Below are positions 1 through 9,846 of a stretch of DNA of 64,000 bases, one piece after another. Position numbers and translations under genes: made by a program. The DNA comes from GAS368 sp965227745. GTDB lineage: Bacteria; Verrucomicrobiota; Verrucomicrobiia; Opitutales; Opitutaceae. Each line of letters begins with the position of its first letter. Within the stretch, counting starts at the first letter, position 1. A model generated the notes under the pieces. That model saw nothing but the letters and a program-made list of their open reading frames with translations, was not told the DNA's origin and did not search any database. The stretch is taken from the NCBI GenBank assembly GCA_965227745.1, contig OZ245769.1:3038001-3102000 (forward strand). Reading direction: 5' to 3'.

Positions 1-1020
<1,020 letters not shown>

Positions 1021-1057
1021 GAGTTCAGAACCTAGTGATTCATGAACTACTATACTC

Positions 1058-1079
1058 GGTAGTGACTTTCGCCACTACC
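1058..1079 (-). promoter_or_regulatory. Hairpin in 16S leader
   Basis: Perfect 7-bp inverted repeat, GGTAGTG at 1058-1064 and CACTACC at 1073-1079, with an 8-nt loop, about 40 bases upstream of the 16S 5' end. It could take part in rRNA leader folding or processing. This is inference from position. Confidence 0.45.
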
Positions 1080-1116
1080 AGCTAACCAACCGAAGTTGAA
1101 TTAGCATTTTTGAATT

Positions 1117-1137
1117 TTGATTGGGGGTCCCAATCAA
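1117..1137 (-). promoter_or_regulatory. Second hairpin in 16S leader
   Basis: Perfect 9-bp inverted repeat, TTGATTGGG at 1117-1125 and CCCAATCAA at 1129-1137, with a 3-nt loop. It lies just downstream (minus strand) of the boxA-like element. It has no T-tract, so it is more likely leader structure than a terminator. Confidence 0.45.
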
Positions 1138-1151
1138 TCGTACAAATTAGA

Positions 1152-1163
1152 TTTCAAAGAGCT
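1152..1163 (-). promoter_or_regulatory. boxA-like rRNA antitermination element
   Basis: The minus strand reads AGCTCTTTGAAA, close to the bacterial boxA consensus TGCTCTTTAACA. It lies about 130 bases upstream of the 16S 5' end, where boxA is expected in an rRNA leader. A small hairpin (TTCCTC/GAGGAA, 1163-1177) lies immediately upstream. Assignment rests on similarity and position only. Confidence 0.45.
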
Positions 1164-2457
1164 TCCTCGTTGAGGAAAGAGAATCAGCAGATTCTTTTTC
1201 AGGAGCTTCGTCAACACTTTTCTAAAACTTTTTTCGAAAAACTTTCGAAGAACTTTCAGAGAATTTTGAGCAAAGAACCGACTCTCAACCATCCCCTTCG
1301 CTGTCCTCGCCGCCGTTGTTTTGGCTGCGAGTGCCGCGTTGGGAGGGCGGAACATGCTGTTTCTATTTTGTGATTCAAGACCTTTTTGAAAAATTCAGCG
1401 GACATTTTTTTATTCGTTATCAATCAATGACTTAAACTATCACGAAATTTGGGTGTTTTGAAATTTTTGTCGGAGCAGAGGGCGAAAAATCGGCGAAGAG
1501 TGCGTTCCCAGAGGGAGAAAAGGCCCTGTAGTGCTTTTTTGGATACGTCACCGAATCGGCACGGAAAAACGTTCTCCTCGGAGAGCGCGATTTTTGAGCG
1601 GAAAAACCCGGCGATTTTTTGGGCGCGGAACAGGGTCAAGGGCTCCCTGCGGAGGCCGAAGAGCGTGTTTTTATCGGGCGATGGGGCGGCCAAAGAGGCG
1701 GTTTTGGCCAAAAATTTTTAGCGCGAGCACTGGAAGATCACCGTTAGGACGTGGCTCGCCGGGCGCAGAGCGGAGGAAGCTGGGGTTGATTTCTGGGGGA
1801 TTCCCCTCTGAGAGAACGCCCGGAGGGGGGAGCGTACGAGGGTGCGGGGCGAGAAGAGCAGGCTTCCCCATGGAGGGTTTGGGGCTGGGACGTGGGTGGG
1901 GCTCACGAGGGCAGTCGTGAGAGAGGCGGGTACGGAGCGAGGAGGAATAGATAGAGGGAGAGTGCGTGTGGGTGCGCCTCTCGCGGAGATACTTGGAGGC
2001 GAAGATGGTCTCCTCGCTGGTACTCGTGGCTGGAATTGGACTCCCTGCCCTGCCTGGCCGGAGCAAAAGTCACCCCGCCCGGATGCTCGGGGCTACGATT
2101 GGAGAGATGCGACTCACGGGCAGCTCGGAGTCCACCCGCACGCTCGGACAGGCGTTTGAAGTGCGGATTCTCGCTTGAGCTGCTCGAGGTCGGAACGGCG
2201 GATTCTGCGTCGCTCGAGCTTAGCACGTTTATCGGCGGTCGTTTTAGCGACGGGCTCCGACGATCGCGCCGTAGGGGGAGCATAGGGATGCTCTTTTCGG
2301 AGTTCGGTGGGACTTATTTTGGGGTTCCCGGCCCCCGAGGGCGTAAACTCGTGTAGTCGTACCGACAGCTTAAGACGGAAAACGGATTAGATCGGTCGCT
2401 ATGGACAGGTCATGACATTTCTCCCCAGTCAGGCGGGACGGAAAAGCGGAAGGCGGA

Positions 2458-3243
2458 TTAGTCCTTTTTCCCGCTGGGCTCGGGCGTCCAAACCATATTC
2501 CATTTGTGATCATCGAACACCAAGCGGATGTCTTGGGTTTGGACCGGGGTGGTTCCGGGCAAGGCGTAGGTGATGGTGACGATCGCCATCCGACTCCCCA
2601 CAAAAACTAGCTGGGACTCCTTGATAATCGCGGACGGAATTCGCTTCGAGAAGGCATCGAGGGCTTGCTGCTTCAAGACGGGTGAGATGGCGCCGGGAGA
2701 ATCAGGCGTGCCACCTTTCGCGACATAATCTTCTAGGGCTTGAATGCGTTGCTGGAGAGTCGGCTGGGCATTTGGGAGCGGACTCGTCGGTGGGGTGGCT
2801 GGGCTGGGGGGTTCAGGTGGGTGAAAATATAAAATGCCGTATTGCTCGATCAGGCCAAATTTCTTCCAGCGCTGAAAATCCACCCAAGTAATCATCGCCA
2901 GCACACCATCGATATACCCGACGATGCGGCTGGGAAAGGGTACGCCGGGGTGGTCGAGAAATATACAATCATCTTTCCGCGTCCATGTGCCGGACCAATC
3001 CCTAGGGATATTGTTGGCCTCGATAACGTCGGTGAAAAAACTGTATTCGAACTTATCGCCGGAGAGCACGATGATCTCGCCCGCATAGTGATGCCCCTCC
3101 TCGCCGTTGCGCCACGGAAGGTAGCGCCCGTCTTTGGGCGGAGCTACGACGAAGGAAACTTTCGTAGGCGGCGGCTCATCCGCCGCGTGCACGCACGTTG
3201 TCACCAGCCACAGAAAAAGAGCGAGAGTGCGGAAGAGAGTCAT
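2458..3243 (-). CDS. Hypothetical secreted protein
   Basis: A 261-residue protein with a clear signal peptide (MTLFRTLALFLWLVTTCVHA, cleavage after AHA/A near residue 21), so it is probably exported. The mature part has a charged N-terminal domain rich in Trp, Tyr and His (residues about 25-140), a proline-rich linker (PPEPPSPATPP) and a C-terminal domain (about 170-261) with alternating beta-type sequence (LVFVGSRMAIVTITYALPG, then DIRLVFDDHKWNMVW). I do not recognise the family; the C-terminal part resembles small NTF2-like folds only in general pattern. It stands alone between two gene-free regions, with no operon partner. Confidence 0.8.
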   Translation of the reverse strand: MTLFRTLALFLWLVTTCVHAADEPPPTKVSFVVAPPKDGRYLPWRNGEEGHHYAGEIIVLSGDKFEYSFFTDVIEANNIPRDWSGTWTRKDDCIFLDHPGVPFPSRIVGYIDGVLAMITWVDFQRWKKFGLIEQYGILYFHPPEPPSPATPPTSPLPNAQPTLQQRIQALEDYVAKGGTPDSPGAISPVLKQQALDAFSKRIPSAIIKESQLVFVGSRMAIVTITYALPGTTPVQTQDIRLVFDDHKWNMVWTPEPSGKKD

Positions 3244-3351
3244 TTTTTCTCCGAATACATTTAAGCCGGCCGGCGTGGGGCACCCACTTTGGAGTGAAGC
3301 AGGCAGGTTTAGGGAGTGGAGGAATTGACCAGGGTGGGAAGAGCGGGCGAG

Positions 3352-3591
3352 CTATACTGGTTTGTCTCTACGTTTCTTGTCATACGCGTCGTTTTCGGGA
3401 GCAAACCCTCCAGCGCGGTCAATGTAGTTTTCATTCACTCTGAGGCTCCACCATTGCGCGGGGACTAGGAGCGCAAATCCAAGCGTAGTGAGCAACCAGT
3501 TTTCAGGCTGCGCGAAGACGATCGCGGCCCCGATAATAATCGTTAGCACGCGGGACAGGGCCGCCGCCTTACGGTAAACGGATTTTCTCAT
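3352..3591 (-). CDS. Small hypothetical membrane protein
   Basis: A 79-residue protein with two hydrophobic segments (about residues 15-28 and 32-50) and a charged C-terminal tail ending DAYDKKRRDKPV. It may be an inner-membrane hairpin. No family is recognised. It is codirectional with the secreted protein at 2458-3243, about 110 bases upstream of it, but nothing links their functions. The tidy hydrophobic pattern supports a real gene over a chance frame. Confidence 0.5.
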   Translation of the reverse strand: MRKSVYRKAAALSRVLTIIIGAAIVFAQPENWLLTTLGFALLVPAQWWSLRVNENYIDRAGGFAPENDAYDKKRRDKPV

Positions 3592-5647
3592 CGGCAGTTA
3601 TTTTCCTTCACCATTTCAAGTGTGTCGTGCCTGGTGCCCCACTCCTGATCCATACCCGAGACGGAGTATCGGAAAGGCGAGTTCAAACGAGCAAGTTCGC
3701 CGGGGTGCCAAGCGTCTTTAGGATACTGGTAGCAGGTTGAGGTCGCCCTGCTTGGAGGGCGCAGGCGGCAGGGACGGACAAAACGGCCGACACGGACCCA
3801 AAAGTGCGTTTTTTCCGAAGATTTATCCTAGACAGTTCCTACTGCCTACGGTGCGGATGACCGCGGGGCGCGAAAGCGATATGCTGGTGCGATCAACCGA
3901 TGAGCACTGCGCAGATTCACTGTTTAGTAGAGGGCGGGGCGAGAGCGGCGGTTGTTTGGCTTGAAGCCCGCGTGCAGCGCGCCGGACGAAAAATGAATTA
4001 GGCTCACGGAGGACACGGAGGAGGCACGGATCAGGGTTGGGCTCGGGGCGAGGCGGACGCGGTGTCGCTCGGCGGATTCGCGGACTCGGCCCCACTTCGC
4101 TAGCGCTCGCGGCTACGACAATGGAATCCACGCGCTCAGGTTTGCGGCTACCCGGCGGGAGATCGGCTGGGGGACGCTCGCCGCTACGGAGGACGGGAGT
4201 GGGCGCCTCGGCTTCCATCCATAGAAACGCGGTGGCCGGTGAAACACCCTTAAGGGAATTAGCCGAGCAAGGGGAAAGAATGCCGGCGACGAGGGGAGCC
4301 CAAGAAAAAAACGAATGACGCGAAAGGGAGAGGGGGAGAGCTGAAGTAGAGTTGGGGATGAGAAGGCGGGAGGTCGGGGGAAGGACTTGGTTAGAGGAAA
4401 AGGCACCAAGAGGCTAAGGGGGCGCAAAGAGTTTTGGGGGCGGCGGAGGTACGGGAGCGCGGGGGGAAGGTAGGTCGGATCGGCGGGGAGGCGGGCTGCC
4501 GAACGTGAAGCATGAGGTGCGAGGGCGCCGGAGCTTAGATGAACGTCGGCCGATATTTGGAGTATCACCCTCTCTCGGCTCACTCACACTTGCGGCTAAC
4601 AGACTGGGAGAAGTCCAAATCGGCGGGGTTGAATTTGGGAGCGGTTTTAACGTTTTTTGGGCAAAATGTTCTTCGAAAGTCGATTTTTAGGGGGTTTTGA
4701 AGGTTTCGGCCAGGGGATTAAAGCGAGAGCAGCTTTTCCGGTTGGTGGGTCAAGGTCACTCAATGCTGAGGGCTGGGGATGCAAGGTATTGGGTAAGTGG
4801 CAGGGTGGACGGGATTCGGGGTTTCAACTCTCCTGCCCGTTTGTTTTTGGGGAGCACTTTCGATGGGGACGGCCGGCCGGGTTCCGTTTTCAGCGGGGTT
4901 TGAGCGAAAATCGCTCCGACGCCGAGATTGTACCCTTCGTTTCCTGCGCTTGCCGGGTCGCGCATCATGACCGCGATCGGTGGTGACGAAATAGAGGCTT
5001 CCTAAAGGATGGGCGGCGCGGATTCAGATTTCCGAGCGGCATCTTCGGGAAGAGGCAGTACCGCTGTAGTTTTTGAGTTCGCCCGTATGCCCTTGCCCAG
5101 AGGCCGACGTCCACCTCCGGGGTCAGTGATCCATCGCGAATGTCACTTGTTTGGGTATGACGGCGATTAGAAGGCTCCGATTCTCTTTTCACTGTCGGGC
5201 CCTGAGCGGGTTTCGAGGATTAGCGCGCCTGAGGTTTCCGAAGGTCTGCGTCACTTCTTGAAATAGGGTTGAAATGAAAATTGGTGATGATCTCTCGGCC
5301 TGAAATGAGTGTTTGATTGGCAGGATAGAGCGGCCGGCGCGATTTGGTCTTTAACGGCGCGGTTTAGGCTAAAGGGGGCTAGATGAGGTCATTTGGAGCG
5401 AATTTTACTAAAATCGGGAAAGGGTGTTTGGCGATTTTTGTAAAAATGAAGGCGTAAAAAACGGGCGTTTTCGCATGAAATTAGGGGAAATGTTAGGGGT
5501 TTTTGCGGAATTTTTGAGAAAACAAGCCCTTTTGTGTCTTTTAGGAAAATTCCTAGGTTGCGTGTCGGGTCCAAATCTTTTTGAACGTCAGGTCACATAA
5601 ACGAACTAACCCGTTTCAGCTAACCTCCAACTCAACCAAGGCCCATT
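3592..5647. other. Long gene-free region upstream of accB
   Basis: About 2 kb without a credible gene. The plus strand is strikingly purine-rich around 4321-4560. Overlapping open frames of up to 156 codons (e.g. 4113-4583 minus) are low-complexity Pro/Arg/Ser/Leu translations of that skew and are rejected. A 9-bp tandem CACGGAGGA repeat sits at 4005-4022, a motif I associate with dispersed intergenic repeats. The last 250 bases become AT-rich, which suits the accB promoter, but no clear sigma-70 hexamer pair was found. No tRNA, tmRNA or RNase P signature was recognised. Confidence 0.55.
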
Positions 5648-6136
5648 TTGGACTTAAAACAGATCAAACAAATCATCGACTTGATGAAACGCTCGGAACT
5701 GACCGAGTTCGCGGTCGAGGAAGAGGGTTTCAAACTTAAGATTCGGCGCGGGACCAATGGTCTGCCCATCGTTTCTTCCGGTCGCGGGTCGGCTTCGCCT
5801 TTCCCCGGGTTGGATACCAATCCGCCCATGCCGATCCCGACGGCGGCTCCTGCCGCTCAGTCGCTCGCGCCCGCAGCTCCCGCCGAGGAAACGGGCATCA
5901 CCTACATCAAGTCGCCGATGGTCGGTACGTTCTACCGCGCGGCTTCGCCGGAGAGCAAACCGTTCGCAGATGTGGGCACCAAGGCGGTCGAAAACACCGT
6001 GGTGTGCATCATCGAGGCCATGAAGATCATGAACGAGATCCAATCGGAGATCAAAGGCACGATCCTCGAGGTGCTCGTCGAAAACGGCCAGCCGGTGGAG
6101 TACGGCCAGCGCCTCTTTAAGGTTAAGCAGGGCTAA
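5648..6136 (+). CDS. accB: Biotin carboxyl carrier protein of acetyl-CoA carboxylase
   Basis: A 162-residue BCCP subunit of acetyl-CoA carboxylase, the first committed step of fatty acid synthesis; it carries the biotin that AccC carboxylates. The N-terminal segment (MDLKQIKQIIDLMKRSELTE) is typical of AccB. An Ala/Pro-rich linker spans about residues 55-82, and the C-terminal biotinyl domain (about 85-162) holds the biotinylation motif EAMKIMNEI with the target Lys near 126. The start is a TTG at 5648 with AAGG a few bases upstream; no in-frame ATG lies near. It is followed by accC on the same strand after 111 bases containing a palindromic repeat (6166-6231). Confidence 0.93.
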   Translation: MDLKQIKQIIDLMKRSELTEFAVEEEGFKLKIRRGTNGLPIVSSGRGSASPFPGLDTNPPMPIPTAAPAAQSLAPAAPAEETGITYIKSPMVGTFYRAASPESKPFADVGTKAVENTVVCIIEAMKIMNEIQSEIKGTILEVLVENGQPVEYGQRLFKVKQG

Positions 6137-6165
6137 ATTTTTTCTAACAGTCTAGAGCTGAGAGC

Positions 6166-6231
6166 TTAGAGCTGAGAGCGGAACCGCCTGACGAAGGCGC
6201 GACGCTCTCGGTGATAGGCTCTCAGCTCTAA
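6166..6231. repeat. GAGCTGAGAGC palindromic intergenic repeat
   Basis: Perfect 14-bp inverted repeat, TTAGAGCTGAGAGC at 6166-6179 against GCTCTCAGCTCTAA at 6218-6231, in the accB-accC gap. A further partial copy (TCTAGAGCTGAGAGC) precedes it at 6151-6165. The core GCTCTCAGCTCT recurs inside the U32 peptidase gene at 48048-48059, so this is a dispersed family. Confidence 0.75.
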
Positions 6232-6247
6232 GTGTTTCTTACAGACC

Positions 6248-7612
6248 ATGATCCAAAAAGTCCTCATCGCCAATCGCGGTGAAATTGCCCTGCGCATCGT
6301 GCGCGCCTGTCGTGAATTGGGCATCAAGACCCTCGCCGTTTATTCGGAAGCAGATGTGCAATCCTTGCACGTCCAGCTCGCCGATGAGGCGATCTGCATT
6401 GGCGGCCCAAAGAGCGCCGACAGCTACCTGCGCGCGGACCGCATCATTAGCGCGGCGGAAATCGCCGATGTGGATGCGATCCACCCGGGCTACGGATTTC
6501 TCTCGGAGAATGCGAAATTTGCCGAGCAGTGCGAGTCGTGCAACATCAAGTTCATCGGACCTAAGTCTAAGTCCATCAAGATGATGGGTGACAAGGCAGT
6601 CGCCAAAGACACCGTGCGCAAAGCCGGCGTGCCGATCGTGCCAGGCTCCGATGGCCCCGTCGACAATGAGGCGGAGGCCGTGAAGGTCGCCCGCAAGGTG
6701 GGCTACCCCGTGATCATCAAGGCGGTAGCCGGCGGCGGCGGTCGCGGTATGCGTATCGCACACAACGACATATCGTTTGCCAAGGAGTACCACGTCGCAC
6801 GCGGTGAGGCGGAAAAGGCCTTTGGCAACGGCGCGGTTTACATCGAGCGCTACATCGAAAAGCCTCGCCACATCGAGTTTCAGATCTTGGCCGACAGCCA
6901 CGGCAAGGTGCTCCACCTCGGCGAGCGCGATTGCTCGGTGCAGCGCCGTCACCAAAAGCTGATCGAGGAGTCCCCCTCCCCTTTCCTAACTCCCGATCTG
7001 CGCAAGAAGATGGGTAAGATGGCGGTGAAGGCGGCGGAGGCCGCTTCGTATGAAAACGCGGGCACGATCGAGTTTCTCGTCGATGCCAAGGGCAACTTTT
7101 ACTTCATCGAGATGAACACTCGCATCCAGGTCGAACATCCTGTGACCGAAGAGGTTACGGGTATCGACTTGATCAAGCAGCAGATCCGCGTGGCCAATGG
7201 CGAAAAACTGGAATTCGACCAGGGCGATATCACGTTTAACAAGCACGCGATCGAGTGCCGCATCAATGCCGAGGACCCCGCGCGTAACTTCGCGCCCTCC
7301 CCCGGCACCATCGGCCTCTACTACTCGCCGGGCGGCCATGGCGTGCGCGTCGACTCGCATGCGTACAGCGGCTACACCATCCCGCCCTACTACGACTCCA
7401 TGATCGGCAAGCTGATCACGTACGGCAGCACGCGCAAAGTCGCCCTTGAGCGCATGTATCGCGCTCTCAGCGAATATCTTGTGCGTGGCATCAAGACCAC
7501 CATCCCTTTGCACAAGGCCATCATGGCCGATCCCGTATTTATCGAGGGCAAGGCCACCACGGCCTACATGGAAGACTTCATGAGCCGCACGCCGCCGGAT
7601 CTGTTCTCGTAA
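6248..7612 (+). CDS. accC: Acetyl-CoA carboxylase biotin carboxylase subunit
   Basis: A 454-residue biotin carboxylase that uses ATP and bicarbonate to carboxylate the biotin on AccB. The length is normal for AccC (about 450). Visible features are the N-terminal domain (MIQKVLIANRGEIALRIVRA), the ATP-grasp glycine loop GGGGRGMRIA, the catalytic EMNTRIQVEHPVTE segment and the C-terminal domain ending near TAYMEDFM. It is immediately downstream of accB, as in most bacteria. A strong rho-independent terminator follows at 7659-7692, so the unit is probably accB-accC only. Confidence 0.97.
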   Translation: MIQKVLIANRGEIALRIVRACRELGIKTLAVYSEADVQSLHVQLADEAICIGGPKSADSYLRADRIISAAEIADVDAIHPGYGFLSENAKFAEQCESCNIKFIGPKSKSIKMMGDKAVAKDTVRKAGVPIVPGSDGPVDNEAEAVKVARKVGYPVIIKAVAGGGGRGMRIAHNDISFAKEYHVARGEAEKAFGNGAVYIERYIEKPRHIEFQILADSHGKVLHLGERDCSVQRRHQKLIEESPSPFLTPDLRKKMGKMAVKAAEAASYENAGTIEFLVDAKGNFYFIEMNTRIQVEHPVTEEVTGIDLIKQQIRVANGEKLEFDQGDITFNKHAIECRINAEDPARNFAPSPGTIGLYYSPGGHGVRVDSHAYSGYTIPPYYDSMIGKLITYGSTRKVALERMYRALSEYLVRGIKTTIPLHKAIMADPVFIEGKATTAYMEDFMSRTPPDLFS

Positions 7613-7658
7613 GCGGCAGAGACCGCCGACTCAGCGCCGAAAAGGCACTTTAAAACCG

Positions 7659-7692
7659 AAAAGCCCCGGACTGCGAAGTCCGGGGCTTTTTT
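7659..7692 (+). terminator. Rho-independent terminator after accC
   Basis: A 14-bp perfect stem (AAAAGCCCCGGACT at 7659-7672, complement at 7677-7690) with a GCGA tetraloop, followed by a T-run. It lies 46 bases after the accC stop codon. Confidence 0.93.
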
Positions 7693-7808
7693 GTGCCGAA
7701 AACGGCGAAAACGCTGAAACGGCGTGGTTAAAACAGCCCGCAAATTGGCCCTCGCCCTAAAATCTCCCAAATGAGGCTAAACTGGTCAAAAACGGGCCAA
7801 ATTCAGCG

Positions 7809-7845
7809 AAATTGGGCCTAAAATCACCTCATTTAGGCCCAATTT
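7809..7845. terminator. Inverted repeat between converging units, probable terminator
   Basis: Perfect 14-bp inverted repeat, AAATTGGGCCTAAA at 7809-7822 and its complement at 7832-7845, with a 9-nt loop. It lies 14 bases past the stop of the DUF4331 gene (minus strand). The A/T-rich flanks of the stem could act as a terminator in either direction. Related GGCC/TTTAGG fragments occur just upstream (7746-7800). Confidence 0.6.
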
Positions 7846-7859
7846 CCCTAACCCTTTTA

Positions 7860-9734
7860 TCAGTTATCGACGAAGAACGCCTCGACTAGGCCCACGCCGG
7901 TCGCGCCATTCTTACCCCGGATGGTCGTGGTGTAGGCTCCGGGCTGGAGGGTGAGGAGGACGGCTCCTTCGCGGTCATTGAGGGGGGCGTAACCGGAGGC
8001 CGTGATGGCCGCCTGTTGGGTGGTCTTCCAATCATCGTTTTCGGCCAGCATGTTGCCGCCCTGCCAGACTTGGACGATGGTGTCGCTCACGGCATTGGTG
8101 ACCCCAAACGCGGTCAGCGAGGGGCCAGTGCCGCGCACGAGGACCTTGACCGGGCTGGTGCCGCGGACGACGAAGCCGCCGATCAGGATGTTCTCGCCCG
8201 TGCCGATATTGCCGCGGGTCGAGAAGTTCAGGAGTGGCGAGAGAGCCATAGCCGCGCCGGCAGCGCCATGGGTGTGCGTGCGACCGTTATGGGGCGTCGC
8301 GGCGTAGGGGAACACCTTGTTGTAAATGGCGTCGTTGCCATTCACGTTGTCGATACCGTCAGCCGAGCGGATGGTAAGGGGATTCGTGCGTAAGTCGCTG
8401 ATGATCGCGGTGACCGCGATGTCGATGACGTCGTCGCCGAAGCGGCGGCCGTTGGGCCAACCACCGGAAATCGTGCCCGTCGGGAAGCCCGGGAAGCCGG
8501 GTTGGACCTTGGAAACGAGGGCATCGTTACCAAAGACTCCGAGGCGCGAGTAACCGGCGTCGTCGGCATTGGCCCCCGTGCGGCGCGCAGCGTCGGTCGA
8601 GAGGTCGACCTTGATCACGTCGGGGATGAAGATGCCGACGAGGTCGGTGCGGCCGGTCTCGGGCGCGGTCTTAACACCCTTGAATACCAAAGCGTTAATC
8701 AGCGCGGCGAGTTCGGGCGTCTCGGCGTACTTGCGGAACAGGGTAGCGTCGCTCGTGGGCTTGGTGCGGTTATAGAGGTCCTTGTCCTTGATGGCGACGA
8801 GCGCCTCGTTGAACAGCGGGTTACCCTGGCGGGCGACTTGGACGTACGCGCCGCTCGGGGCGAGGCCGGCCGAGCTGGCGCCGTCGGTCAGGACGGTCGT
8901 CGCGCGACGGCTAGTGGTGGCATAGACGCCGACCACCTGCTGGTCGCCGCCGATGTCGCTCACCGGGATCTCGAGGACGATCTGGTGGATATTGTAACCC
9001 GCCTGGCTGTCGGCGGAATTGCCGGCGCCGCTGCGGAGGCTCAGGAGGTCGAAGATCGAATTGATGTCGCCGTAGAACCCATCCTCGCGCTGGCCGGCCC
9101 AGGCGCGGTAACCGCCGCCGAGGTTGGCGATCGCGGTACGGGTGTAGTCGTCGAGCGCGGCCTCATCGGCGACGCCGGGCTTGGCGAGCTGATTGCCGTC
9201 GTTGCCGACATTGTACTTCGGCGTGGCGATACCCTGATTGTTCGGCGGCACGGTGCCATTCCCGAGCGCCGTCGTGGAGCTGCCAACGACCTTGGAGACC
9301 GTGTAGGTCTGGGTGAGGTTTTGGCTGTTGTCGCCATTCGCCGCTACCACGCCAACGTACGACTGGAGGATCGTGTCCTTGGTCTTGTAGGCCGTGGTGA
9401 ATTGAAACTGATAGGCCACCGAGTCCGCACCCGTGGCGAGATCACCGCCGCGCGAGAGGAAAATCTGGTAGAGGACGTTGTCGTCGAAATTGTACTTGTT
9501 CGGGCCGACGCCAGGCTCTTCGTGCGGATACACGCCGAGGGCCACGGTGAGGTACTTGGTGCCATTCCGCGTCGAGAGAAACGCGTACACGTCCGTGGTA
9601 TTCGCGGCCGGATCGAGCGTGATGAGCGGGGCATCCATGTGGCTGGAGGCATGCAACGGCACCGTGCCGAGCGAGGAGAGCAGCGCGAGAGCCGTAGCCG
9701 CCGCTGTCGATTTTAGGCTGAGTGTGGATTTCAT
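7860..9734 (-). CDS. DUF4331 family secreted protein
   Basis: A 624-residue exported protein. The chosen ATG at 9734 begins MKSTLSLKSTAAATALALLS, a good signal peptide; the longer open frame upstream is an out-of-frame shadow of the neighbouring TPR gene. The mature part begins with the DUF4331 hallmark SSHMDAPLITLDPAANTTDVYAF and continues through its central region (SVAYQFQF, GQREDGFYGDINSIFDLL, WPNGRRFGDDVIDIAVTA). The last 125 or so residues are a separate domain with LIGGFVVRG, VLVRGTGPSL and AENDDW, a pattern I know from verrucomicrobial and planctomycetal secreted proteins. Function is unknown. It is the last gene of a codirectional cluster with TPR, TonB-receptor and HupE genes. Confidence 0.88.
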   Translation of the reverse strand: MKSTLSLKSTAAATALALLSSLGTVPLHASSHMDAPLITLDPAANTTDVYAFLSTRNGTKYLTVALGVYPHEEPGVGPNKYNFDDNVLYQIFLSRGGDLATGADSVAYQFQFTTAYKTKDTILQSYVGVVAANGDNSQNLTQTYTVSKVVGSSTTALGNGTVPPNNQGIATPKYNVGNDGNQLAKPGVADEAALDDYTRTAIANLGGGYRAWAGQREDGFYGDINSIFDLLSLRSGAGNSADSQAGYNIHQIVLEIPVSDIGGDQQVVGVYATTSRRATTVLTDGASSAGLAPSGAYVQVARQGNPLFNEALVAIKDKDLYNRTKPTSDATLFRKYAETPELAALINALVFKGVKTAPETGRTDLVGIFIPDVIKVDLSTDAARRTGANADDAGYSRLGVFGNDALVSKVQPGFPGFPTGTISGGWPNGRRFGDDVIDIAVTAIISDLRTNPLTIRSADGIDNVNGNDAIYNKVFPYAATPHNGRTHTHGAAGAAMALSPLLNFSTRGNIGTGENILIGGFVVRGTSPVKVLVRGTGPSLTAFGVTNAVSDTIVQVWQGGNMLAENDDWKTTQQAAITASGYAPLNDREGAVLLTLQPGAYTTTIRGKNGATGVGLVEAFFVDN

Positions 9735-9846
9735 GATGTACTTACAGTCTCTGACTTTGTTTTGGATAACGTCCCGGAGGACTAAATGGGTGGGGTTGGG
9801 CGCGAGGCGTGGAGTCGCCCCGAGAGCCTGGAGCGTGCGCCGACGC

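Larger units (their letters stand above)
1021..2457. other. 16S leader and gene-free region
   Basis: No convincing gene is seen. The first 200 to 400 bases are AT-rich and contain hairpins, a boxA-like element and A/T tracts (around 1211-1265 and 1381-1440), as expected for an rRNA leader and promoter region read on the minus strand. A TTGACG hexamer at 1209-1214 (minus) could be a -35 box, but no good -10 follows. From about 1700 to 2360 the plus strand is strongly purine-rich. The open frames there are low-complexity (Arg, Pro, Ser, Gly) on both strands with no recognisable domain, so they are treated as chance. Confidence 0.6.

Noticed and set aside
1186..1214. rRNA promoter with TTGACG as -35
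   Set aside because: The sequence at the expected -10 distance is TCTGCT or similar, too far from TATAAT to support a call.
1671..2283. Overlapping open frames of 100-131 codons near the rRNA leader
   Set aside because: Arg/Pro/Ser-rich, mutually overlapping on both strands, no conserved pattern.
4113..4583. 156-codon open frame on the minus strand in the purine-rich region
   Set aside because: Low-complexity Pro/Arg/Ser/Leu translation of a skewed sequence, overlapped by other frames, no domain or start signal.
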